Below are positions 1 to 6,389 of a stretch of 11,914 bases of DNA, piece by piece. The notes beneath the pieces were generated by a model that saw only the letters and a program-made list of their open reading frames with translations, did not search any database and was not told the origin of the DNA. Location of the stretch: assembly GCA_964397665.1 (NCBI GenBank), contig CAYNJW010000014.1, positions 1 to 11,914 of the forward strand. Direction: 5' to 3'. How positions within the stretch are numbered: the first letter of the stretch is position 1; each line of letters opens with the position of its first letter. The translations under genes were made by a program, and so were the position numbers. This DNA is from CAYNJW01 sp964397665 (GTDB lineage Archaea; Nanobdellota; Nanobdellia; Pacearchaeales; GW2011-AR1).

Positions 1-378
1 TCCAACAATATAGATTAGAGAAGCTATTAAAACAACCAATAAACTACTGAAATCAAAACCAAAATAAAATAGTAAGGCAACTATTGCAAGTATTAAACTC
101 ATAAATGCTTGAGAAAGAACAAAATTGACGGTTAATTTTTTCCTAGAGTACTTCTCAACCATTTTTGCAGTTGCCATTTGAAATAAACTAGGAACAAAAT
201 TTATTATTGCACTAAAAACTCCAACCTGTGCAGAAGTAGCATTTGCAGCAAGGATGAATGGACTAATAAATGACATCCCAAATCCAGCTTCAGAAGCAGA
301 AAATTTCCCCTCGAGTATACTTTTCTTTAATGTTTGATCTATTTTCTTTTTAGAAATTTTGTTTTGTTTTGACACCAT
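1..378 (-). CDS. MFS transporter, N-terminal part (cut by window edge)
   Basis: Reading the minus strand from the ATG at 378 gives 126 open codons running off the left edge, starting MVSKQNKISKKKID. After a basic cytoplasmic N-terminus there is a hydrophobic segment around residues 34-50 (FGMSFISPFILAAN), a second around 51-70, then the loop AKMVEKYSRKKL (about residues 70-81). That loop resembles the loop between helices 2 and 3 of major facilitator transporters. Two further hydrophobic helices follow (about 85-126). This fits an MFS permease of the inner membrane; the substrate cannot be told from this fragment. The gene starts 30 nt after the stop of the upstream minus-strand membrane protein gene, so the two may be co-transcribed. 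I see only a weak TATA-like stretch near 396-406. The family call rests on topology and the loop, so it is moderately sure. Confidence 0.7.
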   Translation of the reverse strand, partial: MVSKQNKISKKKIDQTLKKSILEGKFSASEAGFGMSFISPFILAANATSAQVGVFSAIINFVPSLFQMATAKMVEKYSRKKLTVNFVLSQAFMSLILAIVALLFYFGFDFSSLLVVLIASLIYIVG

Positions 379-408
379 AAAAAATTAATAAATCTGTAAA
401 ATAGATTT

Positions 409-996
409 TTAAAAATTTATTCCTAAATTATTTAATAGAGAATAATAAACTAAGATTATTAAAACAATTATAAATAAAATGATGATCCATGAATGTTTTT
501 TCTTATGTTTATTATATTTTTTTCTATGTCTATCTTGAATAACATCTAAAAGTTCATCACCAAAATAAATAGATAAAAAAGTTCCTAACGCTGAAAAGAG
601 TATAATAAACCAGTAAGGAATCGGTGTTGATAAAATTAATTTAAAAATCTTTAATAGAAAAGTTTTTTCATAAATTCTACTATTAAAAATTAAAACAAGA
701 ATGTTTAAAGATATTGCAACAGTCCATACTATAACTTCTGAGTAAATCATCTTTATTTTTGTAAAAAGCCTTATTGGAAAATCTAATAAAAATCCTGCAT
801 CTGCAATAGGAGTACAAAGAACAAATAAAGACCAAGTTAAAAACGAGACTAAAAAACCATCTTTGAAACCGTAATAACTTACAGAAATAACTAAATAAAT
901 TAATAAAACGCTAAGAACTATAAAGAATCTTTTCAATACTCTTTTCCTAGTTTTGTACTTTAAAATATCTTTAATAGAATTATTTTTATCAACCAT
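409..996 (-). CDS. Conserved-looking five-helix membrane protein, function unknown
   Basis: I do not recognise a named family. The open frame extends up to 1050, but I choose the ATG at 996 (195 residues, MVDKNNSIKDILKYKTRK). A strong TATA box (TTTATATA on the minus strand, 1021-1028) lies centred 28 nt upstream, as expected for a leaderless transcript, and the longer start would put the promoter inside the gene. With this start there are about five hydrophobic helices, near residues 23-42, 47-62, 87-106, 125-145 and 169-186. Between the first three sits a polar, proline-containing stretch, CTPIADAGFLLDFPIR (61-76), that looks constrained. A very basic, histidine-containing loop (QDRHRKKYNKHKKKH, 154-168) precedes the last helix and could be cytoplasmic or bind metal or anionic ligands; this is inference. 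It is transcribed divergently from the MetRS-beta operon and followed by the MFS gene. Confidence 0.75.
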   Translation of the reverse strand: MVDKNNSIKDILKYKTRKRVLKRFFIVLSVLLIYLVISVSYYGFKDGFLVSFLTWSLFVLCTPIADAGFLLDFPIRLFTKIKMIYSEVIVWTVAISLNILVLIFNSRIYEKTFLLKIFKLILSTPIPYWFIILFSALGTFLSIYFGDELLDVIQDRHRKKYNKHKKKHSWIIILFIIVLIILVYYSLLNNLGINF

Positions 997-1020
997 CTTT
1001 AAAATTAAATGATTAAAACA

Positions 1021-1028
1021 TATATAAA
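1021..1028 (-). promoter_or_regulatory. TATA box of the membrane protein gene (minus strand)
   Basis: TTTATATA on the minus strand, centred 28 nt before the ATG at 996. It decides the start codon of that gene and implies a leaderless mRNA. It stands back to back with the promoter of the MetRS-beta operon. Confidence 0.6.
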
Positions 1029-1054
1029 ACTTTCTTAAGAGAAAAATCAAAACA

Positions 1055-1062
1055 TTTAATAA
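1055..1062 (+). promoter_or_regulatory. TATA box of the MetRS-beta operon
   Basis: TTTAATAA (extended as TTTAATAAATAA to 1066), centred about 25 nt before the ATG at 1084, preceded by an A-rich stretch that could serve as BRE. No Shine-Dalgarno sequence precedes the ATG. Confidence 0.55.
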
Positions 1063-1083
1063 ATAAGATATCCAGAAAATTTA

Positions 1084-1422
1084 ATGGAAGGAATTGCCAC
1101 ATATGATGATTGGTCCAAGTTAGATTTAAGAATTGCAGAAATAATTAAAGCAGAAGAAATTGATGGCGCTGATAAATTGTATAAACTAACTTTAAATGTT
1201 GGTGAACTTGGAGAAAAAATTATTTGTGCAGGAATTAAAAAATACTATTCTATTGAAGATTTGAATGGGAAGAAAATTGTTTATTTTTCAAATTTAAAAC
1301 CTAGAAAATTAATGGGAATAGAAAGTCAAGGAATGCTTTTAGCAGCATATACCGAAGATGATAGTCAAGTTATCCTTTTAACTCCGGATAAAGAATGCGA
1401 GGCAGGTAATAAGATAGGATAA
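1084..1422 (+). CDS. metG: Methionyl-tRNA synthetase beta subunit / tRNA-binding OB-fold protein
   Basis: A 112-residue protein that is one complete tRNA-binding domain of the MetG C-terminal / EMAP II / Trbp111 type (OB fold). Visible signatures are DLRIAEIIKAEEIDGADKLYKL (about residues 14-35), GEKIICAGIKKYYS (43-56) and NLKPRKLMGIESQGMLLAA (70-88), the last being the classic RNA-contact loop. In E. coli this domain is the C-terminus of MetG. In many archaea it is a separate protein that binds the tRNA outer corner and helps the catalytic MetRS, usually as a dimer. The catalytic subunit is not in this window. The length matches the isolated domain. It is the first gene of a two-gene operon: its TAA overlaps the next ATG (TAATG). 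The symbol refers to the MetG C-terminal family; a free-standing tRNA chaperone role is the alternative. Confidence 0.9.
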   Translation: MEGIATYDDWSKLDLRIAEIIKAEEIDGADKLYKLTLNVGELGEKIICAGIKKYYSIEDLNGKKIVYFSNLKPRKLMGIESQGMLLAAYTEDDSQVILLTPDKECEAGNKIG

Positions 1423-1748
1423 TGAAATTAAATTTAAAAAAAAAGATTACTAAAGAAGATTTAGCTTTTAAGTTAAATAATCTGTCAAGAGATGATTTTC
1501 CAGAAGTTGAAATCTTTCAAAGAATGGTTGAAATTTCATTATTTAATAAAAATTCCTCTAAGAGATTTAAAGCACAGAAAGCTATCAAAGAAAAATACCA
1601 TAATACAATAAGAAGACTTGATTTATTAAATGGTAGTGAGATTTATTTTGAATTAACAATGCCCGAAGGAGAATTTAGTTGTATTCTTGGAACTATTCCA
1701 AAAAAATATTTAAACAAACCTTATTATCCAGTATTATTTTTTGATTAG
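1422..1748 (+). CDS. Small hypothetical protein, coupled to the MetRS-beta gene
   Basis: I do not recognise this 108-residue protein. It is soluble, with no signal peptide or membrane segment. The N-terminal two thirds look helical and basic (MKLNLKKKITKEDLAFKLNN, then KNSSKRFKAQKAIKEKYHN around 44-62). The C-terminal third looks like beta structure (EIYFELTMPEGEFSCILGTI, 73-92) and ends in a hydrophobic YYPVLFFD. The ATG shares its first base with the last base of the upstream stop codon (TAATG), so translation is probably coupled to the tRNA-binding protein and there is no separate promoter. That arrangement suggests, but does not show, a linked role in translation or RNA binding. Confidence 0.75.
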   Translation: MKLNLKKKITKEDLAFKLNNLSRDDFPEVEIFQRMVEISLFNKNSSKRFKAQKAIKEKYHNTIRRLDLLNGSEIYFELTMPEGEFSCILGTIPKKYLNKPYYPVLFFD

Positions 1749-1757
1749 CCCGTAACA

Positions 1758-1765
1758 TTTATATA
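1758..1765 (+). promoter_or_regulatory. TATA box of ppsA
   Basis: TTTATATA, centred 25 nt before the ATG at 1787, starting 9 nt after the stop of the previous gene. The ATG has only T bases before it and no Shine-Dalgarno sequence, so ppsA is probably a separate leaderless transcript. Confidence 0.65.
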
Positions 1766-1786
1766 ATCTGTAAAATATTATTTTTT

Positions 1787-4447
1787 ATGAAAGAGGGATA
1801 TATTGCTTGGTTTTCAGAGTTATCTAAATCTGATGGTGCAATTGCCGGAGGAAAGGGTGCAAATCTTGGAGAAATGTTTAACTCGGGATTTCCAGTGCCA
1901 CAGGGTTTTGCCATTACTACTAAAACCTACAATGAATTTATGGATAAAACAGGTATTAGAGCAAAAATTGACCAAATGCTTTCGAAAATCAATAAAGATG
2001 ATACAAAAATTTTAACTGAAAAAGCAAAAGAGATTAGAGATTTAGTTATTTCTACTAAAATGCCTGAAAATTTAAAACAAGAAATATTGGAAGCTTATGA
2101 TACTTTTAGTGTAGATTTAAACGGTTTAAAAAATTCTCCAGGTGCATTAGCAATTTTAAAAACAGCAAGAGAACCAATTTTTGTTTCTGTTAGAAGTTCT
2201 GCAACTGCTGAAGATTTAGAAGGAAATTCATTCGCAGGTCAGCAAGAATCCTTTATAAATGTGAAAGGTAATGATGAATTAATAGAAAAAGTAAAGCGAG
2301 TATTTGCTTCAACATTTACTGCAAGAGCAATTTTTTATAGAATTACAAATGGCTTTGATTCACATGTTTCAATTTCTGCAATTGTTCAAAAGATGATTAA
2401 CTCCGATAAATCTGGTGTAATGTTTTCTGTTAATCCTATAACTGAGAAAGATATTTTAATTGAAGCAGTATTCGGCCAAGGTGAAGGGATTGTATCTGGA
2501 AGAATTAAACCAGATAATTATGTTATTTCAAGAGAACTTGAAATTTTGAGTGAAAAAATAGCAGATAAAAAAGTAGCAATAGTGAGAGACTCATCTGGAA
2601 TAACTAAAACTGTAAAATTATCTGAAGAAATTTCAAAAAGAAAAATTTTAAAGACTCATGAAATTAGAACTTTGGCAGAATTTGCATTAAAATTAGAAGA
2701 ACATTACGGAAAACCTCAAGATATTGAATTTTCTATTGAAGATGGAAAGATATATATTTTACAAACAAGACCAATAACTACTATTGGAAATAAAAAAGAA
2801 TCTCAAGAAATTACTGGACAATTATTACTAGAAGGTATGGCTGCTTCTCCTGGTGTTGGTTCTGGAATTGTAAAAATTGTTCATTCAATGGATGATTTAG
2901 ATAAAATAAAAGAGGGAGATGTCTTAGTTACTGAAATGACAAACCCGGATATGGTTGTGAGTATGCAAAAAGCTTCAGCAATAATCACAGACGAAGGTGG
3001 TGTAACAGCACATGCAGCAATTGTTTCTAGAGAAATGGGAATTCCAGCTGTTGTTGGTACAGAAACAGCAACACAGATATTAGAAGATGGACAAGAGGTT
3101 ACAGTAGATGGATTTAATGGAAAGATATACCTTGGACATACTGAAAATAAGAAGGTTGAAGTTTTACCAATAGTAAACACTAAAACAAAGATTAAAGTGC
3201 TTGTAGACCTCCCAGAGTTTGCAGAACGAGCAGCAAAAACAAAGGCTAGTGGTGTTGGACTTGTAAGAATGGAAGGAATAATTGCCTCTGGTGGAAAGCA
3301 CCCTTTATACTATCAAAAAAATAATAAGATAGATGAATATCAAAAAATGTTGCAAGAAGGTTTTCAAAAAATTGCAGAGCAATTTCCAGGAAAAGAAATT
3401 TGGGTAAGGACTTCAGATATTAGAAGTGATGAATATGCTAATTTAGAAGGTGCCCCAGATAACATTGAAAAAAATCCTATGCTTGGTTTCCATGGTATTC
3501 GTTTTTCATTGAAGAATCCGGACTTATTTAAAGCAGAAATTTCTGCAATGTATGAATTAGCTAAAAGAGGTTTTAAGTTTGGTATAATGTTTCCACAAAT
3601 AATTTCGCCAAAGGAAATAATTGATGCTAAAAAAATTATTGAGGAAGTTGGAGCTTTAAATCATGAAAACATAAAAATTGGTGCAATGATTGAAACACCT
3701 GCAGCTACTATTTTAATAAAAGATATATGTGATACTGGAATTAATTTTATATCTTTTGGAACAAACGACTTAACACAATATACTCTTGCAATTGATAGGG
3801 GAAATGAGGATGTACAATACCTTTATGATGAATTAAATTGGGCAGTTAGAAAACAATTATCAAGAGTTATTCGTGAATGTAAATCAAGAGGAATAGAAAC
3901 TTCAATTTGTGGACAAGCAGGAAGTAAAAAAGAAATGGTTGAATATTTAGTTAAACAAGGTATTGATTCAATATCTGTAAATGCTGATGTAGCAAGAGAA
4001 CTTTCTGAAGTAATTCTTAGTTTAGAAACCGGGAAATCTTTAGAAGAAATTAAAAAAGAAAATTCTCTCGAAGTTAAAGAAGAAATAATTCCTAAAAAAG
4101 AAAATATTTCCGAATTACAAGCAGAATTAAGAAATCAAGAAGTTATCGAAGAAAATCCAAAAAAAGAGGAAATTATTGAAAAAGTTATTGAAAATAAAAA
4201 TACTGACGTAATGTATGAAAGTCAATTTCCAGATGTCGAAGAAGATTCCCCAAAAATCGAAGCAATAGATAATAAAGAAGTTATTGAGGACAAAATCGAA
4301 GAATTAGAATCAGAAAGACTTGCAGAAAACATTGAAGAAAGAGAAGAGAAAAAACCAGAAAACGAAGCAGAAGTATTACTTAATCAAAGTGTCGAAGAAA
4401 ATAACTCACAAGAAGAAAAAGACACCATAGAAAATATTTTTAACTAA
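1787..4447 (+). CDS. ppsA: Phosphoenolpyruvate synthase with an acidic C-terminal extension
   Basis: Cytosolic PEP synthase, which interconverts pyruvate + ATP + water and PEP + AMP + phosphate; in archaea it serves gluconeogenesis or, in reverse, glycolysis. Domains in order: an N-terminal nucleotide-binding domain (about 5-335) with GGKGANLGEM (21-30) and SVRSSATAEDLEG (134-146); a swivelling phosphohistidine domain (about 345-450) with GGVTAHAAIVSREMGIPAVVGT and the phosphorylated His409; and a TIM-barrel PEP/pyruvate domain (about 465-745) with GVGLVRMEG (489-497), ETPAA (636-640), GTNDLTQYTLA (658-668) and catalytic Cys708 in SICGQAG. All catalytic landmarks are intact. The enzyme core ends near 745, yet the protein continues to 886. 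The last 135-140 residues are Glu/Lys/Asn-rich, have no recognisable domain and are probably disordered, which is unusual for PpsA. It has its own promoter and faces a surface-protein gene across the assembly gap. Confidence 0.95.
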   Translation: MKEGYIAWFSELSKSDGAIAGGKGANLGEMFNSGFPVPQGFAITTKTYNEFMDKTGIRAKIDQMLSKINKDDTKILTEKAKEIRDLVISTKMPENLKQEILEAYDTFSVDLNGLKNSPGALAILKTAREPIFVSVRSSATAEDLEGNSFAGQQESFINVKGNDELIEKVKRVFASTFTARAIFYRITNGFDSHVSISAIVQKMINSDKSGVMFSVNPITEKDILIEAVFGQGEGIVSGRIKPDNYVISRELEILSEKIADKKVAIVRDSSGITKTVKLSEEISKRKILKTHEIRTLAEFALKLEEHYGKPQDIEFSIEDGKIYILQTRPITTIGNKKESQEITGQLLLEGMAASPGVGSGIVKIVHSMDDLDKIKEGDVLVTEMTNPDMVVSMQKASAIITDEGGVTAHAAIVSREMGIPAVVGTETATQILEDGQEVTVDGFNGKIYLGHTENKKVEVLPIVNTKTKIKVLVDLPEFAERAAKTKASGVGLVRMEGIIASGGKHPLYYQKNNKIDEYQKMLQEGFQKIAEQFPGKEIWVRTSDIRSDEYANLEGAPDNIEKNPMLGFHGIRFSLKNPDLFKAEISAMYELAKRGFKFGIMFPQIISPKEIIDAKKIIEEVGALNHENIKIGAMIETPAATILIKDICDTGINFISFGTNDLTQYTLAIDRGNEDVQYLYDELNWAVRKQLSRVIRECKSRGIETSICGQAGSKKEMVEYLVKQGIDSISVNADVARELSEVILSLETGKSLEEIKKENSLEVKEEIIPKKENISELQAELRNQEVIEENPKKEEIIEKVIENKNTDVMYESQFPDVEEDSPKIEAIDNKEVIEDKIEELESERLAENIEEREEKKPENEAEVLLNQSVEENNSQEEKDTIENIFN

Positions 4448-4480
4448 TTTTAATCTAAAAAATCAAAGTTCTTAACTAAA

Positions 4481-4488
4481 TTTATAAA
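4481..4488 (+). promoter_or_regulatory. Orphan TATA-like box pointing into the assembly gap
   Basis: TTTATAAA, identical in form to boxes used elsewhere in the window. A leaderless start 24-28 nt downstream would fall at about 4509-4513, exactly where the sequence turns into N, so any gene it drives would lie in the missing DNA. The site may equally be chance in AT-rich intergenic sequence. Confidence 0.3.
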
Positions 4489-4513
4489 AATTATTAAATA
4501 AACAAATTACTTT

Positions 4514-4613
4514 NNNNNNNNNNNNNNNNNNNNNNNNNNNNNNNNNNNNNNNNNNNNNNNNNNNNNNNNNNNNNNNNNNNNNNNNNNNNNNNNNNNNNNN
4601 NNNNNNNNNNNNN
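4514..4613. other. Assembly gap (100 N)
   Basis: Exactly 100 N, the usual placeholder for a scaffold gap of unknown size. It removes the 3' end of the minus-strand surface-protein gene. The reading frame that seems to continue from 4613 to 4472 through the gap is an artefact, because frame and distance across the N run are unknown. A further gene could be hidden here. Confidence 0.97.
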
Positions 4614-5734
4614 ACTAAGAATACTGCGAAACCAATTCCTACTTTTCCTGTTGTTCCGATAACACCACCTGTAACACCTGCAGTTCCAGCATTATCTTTT
4701 ACTTCTTTTGTTTTCTCAACTACTTTAGGTTCTTCTTTAACAGTGCAAGTCTGAGTTTCTAAAGGTTTACTAACTTTTGGTTTACAAAAATCTTCAGGAT
4801 AAGAACAAGTCCTTGTTTGTTTTCCGTCATCACAAACAGACCAATCATCACAAGCCCATTTTGTTACACAAGTTCCACCACCACCTCTAGATCTACTTCT
4901 AGGAGTTGTAGTTGTAGTTTTTGAATCTACTTTGAAAGAAACATTAACGGAACCAACATTACCATAAGAATCATTTGCCCATGCTGTAAAAGTATAACTT
5001 CCGTCTTTCAAGGTTAAATTAACTTCAGAAGTAAATGAAACATTAACAGAACCATTATTCCACCAAATATTTTCAACACCATTTTTTGTATCGTCAACGG
5101 CAATAATGTCAACAGTGATATTCCCATTTTTATAAGTTTTAGCAGTTGGAGAAATAAATGAAATCTTTGGTGCATTCAATTCTTGTATGAAAATATTGCC
5201 AATTGAATCACTACTTGTTCCATTAGATAACTCAACATTATATTTCTTAAAAAGATTATACTTTGATGAAGAAACTAAAACTAAATCAAGTTTTGCACTA
5301 TTATTTAAGATAAAATCAAAAAAAGAGTTGTTATTTGAAGTTATTAAAGTAATCCCTGACTCTCTAGAATTGATAACATCAATATTTGAAAAATAAGAAT
5401 TGTTAGTATTTAATGAAAATATACCTCCATAACAAGAATCTATTGTTAAATTTTTTAAATTGAAATTAATTAAATTTTTTATTCGTAAAAAATAATTTTC
5501 AGAAGGACCGGAGATTATTTTTGAATTTCCATCAATAGAAACATTATCAACACCATCAATAATTAAACAAGTTGTATTTTGAAAATTAAAACTCCTATTA
5601 ATAATATAATCTCCAGATTCAATAATCTCACCACAGGAGTTAATATTTGGACTTATAGTAGCATTAAATGTAGTTGCTGAAACAAGGTTAAATAAAAATA
5701 ACCCAAGCATTAAAACAAATATTTTCTTATTCAT
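4614..5734 (-). CDS. Secreted surface protein: beta-helix, Ig-like and TSP1-like domains; C-terminus lost in gap
   Basis: At least 373 residues, incomplete at the 3' end because of the N run. A signal peptide (MNKKIFVLMLGLFLFNLVSA, 1-20) leads to a repetitive Asn-rich region (about 24-185) with spaced hydrophobic positions, matching a right-handed parallel beta-helix (NosD/PbH1-like). An Ig/FN3-like domain follows (about 189-270), with KISFISPTAKTYKNGNITVD and SYTFTAWANDSYGNVGS. Next come a TTTTTPRSRSRGGGG linker (273-287) and a thrombospondin type-1-like module (293-330: WACDDWSVC, KQTRTC, ETQTC). The last visible residues (GVTGGVIGTTGKVGIGFAVFL) begin a hydrophobic membrane anchor. More than a dozen N-X-S/T sequons suggest an extracellular glycosylated protein. 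This architecture is common among DPANN surface proteins; ligand and role are unknown. The ATG at 5734 fits its TATA box. Confidence 0.85.
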
Positions 5735-5753
5735 AAAAATTATTGAAAAGTTT

Positions 5754-5761
5754 TATTTAAA
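5754..5761 (-). promoter_or_regulatory. TATA box of the surface-protein gene
   Basis: TTTAAATA on the minus strand, centred about 24 nt before the ATG at 5734. It lies in the short gap after the PEP-CTERM-like gene, showing that the surface-protein gene has its own leaderless promoter. Confidence 0.55.
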
Positions 5762-5775
5762 TACCTTTGCATAAT

Positions 5776-5780
5776 AAAAA
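5776..5780 (-). terminator. Oligo-T candidate terminator after the PEP-CTERM-like gene
   Basis: Five T on the minus strand immediately follow the stop codon of the gene ending at 5781. Archaeal RNA polymerase terminates at T runs without a hairpin. In this AT-rich DNA the signal is weak. Confidence 0.3.
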
Positions 5781-6338
5781 TTAAATTCTTAGAAATCTTC
5801 TAATTCCTAAAAGGCTCAATAATGAAAAAGCACCCAATGCTAATGAATTTGGTTCTGGAATTGTTGGAGCTAAAACATTTTCTTGATTAAATGCTCCATC
5901 GTACGTTGAAGTTCCATCAAATCTTGATTGTGTAAAATTAGAAACATCTGAATGAAATGTAAAATAATTAGTTTCGCCTATTCCTTGAAAATATTCTTGA
6001 CTTGTAGCATTAAAATCTATTCTTTTATGGTCTGAAGAAATAGTATAATTCCAACCTGTAGGTGTATCTATACTGTAAACTGAAAAAACCTTATTGGATT
6101 CTGCAGTGAAAGAATAACTTGTAGCTGAATCAACAGTATTATTAAATGTTGAATTATTAACCACACTAAATGTTAAACTTGATTGTATACCTGGTCTTGT
6201 AAAATCTTGGTCAGTTGTTTGAATATCTTCTATTTGAGTATATTTTATTGGTGTAGCTTTAGCTTGATTAGCTCCAAGTAATGTTGCTCCTGCAATCATT
6301 GTACTCACCAAAAGACCTTTTAAGTTATTTTTTCTCAT
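5781..6338 (-). CDS. Small secreted protein with a PEP-CTERM-like sorting signal
   Basis: A 185-residue exported protein. It has a Sec signal peptide (basic MRKNNLK, hydrophobic 9-23, likely cleavage after AKA at 26-28). A Ser/Thr/Asn-rich, probably all-beta body (30-155) carries about six N-X-S/T sequons (Asn 61, 62, 66, 97, 110, 134). The tail is tripartite: the motif IPEPNS (160-165), a hydrophobic helix (LALGAFSLLSLLGI, 166-179) and a basic end RRFLRI. That order, spacing and LGIRR ending match the PEP-CTERM signal that exosortases process in Gram-negative bacteria. Archaea normally use PGF-, PEF- or VPXXXP-type variants with archaeosortases. No sortase gene is in this window. The body resembles no family I can name; many PEP-CTERM proteins have equally nondescript bodies. 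If the tail is not processed it would act as a plain membrane anchor. It has its own promoter. Confidence 0.85.
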   Translation of the reverse strand: MRKNNLKGLLVSTMIAGATLLGANQAKATPIKYTQIEDIQTTDQDFTRPGIQSSLTFSVVNNSTFNNTVDSATSYSFTAESNKVFSVYSIDTPTGWNYTISSDHKRIDFNATSQEYFQGIGETNYFTFHSDVSNFTQSRFDGTSTYDGAFNQENVLAPTIPEPNSLALGAFSLLSLLGIRRFLRI

Positions 6339-6359
6339 ATAAATTTATCTAAAAATTAG

Positions 6360-6367
6360 TTTATAAA
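6360..6367 (-). promoter_or_regulatory. TATA box of the PEP-CTERM-like gene
   Basis: TTTATAAA (palindromic), centred 25 nt before the ATG at 6338 on the minus strand, between that start and the end of the methyltransferase gene. It supports the chosen start and separate, leaderless transcription. Confidence 0.6.
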
Positions 6368-6389
6368 GATTTATATTATAGAAAGCATA

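Noticed and set aside
997..1050. Longer N-terminus (18 extra residues) for the membrane protein at 409-996
   Set aside because: The extension covers the gene's own TATA box at 1021-1028, and leaderless spacing fits the ATG at 996.
391..1777. 13-nt exact repeat AATCTGTAAAATA at 391-403 and 1765-1777, the second in the ppsA promoter region
   Set aside because: In about 12 kb of strongly AT-rich DNA several matches of this length are expected by chance, and the two sites are in unrelated contexts.
2881..3180. Open frame on the minus strand inside ppsA
   Set aside because: It lies opposite the phosphohistidine domain and is a shadow of the coding strand.
4472..4513. Apparent C-terminal end of the surface protein (13 residues after the N run, to a stop at 4472)
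   Set aside because: It exists only if the gap is exactly 100 nt and in frame. The length is a placeholder and the residues lie in AT-rich intergenic sequence.
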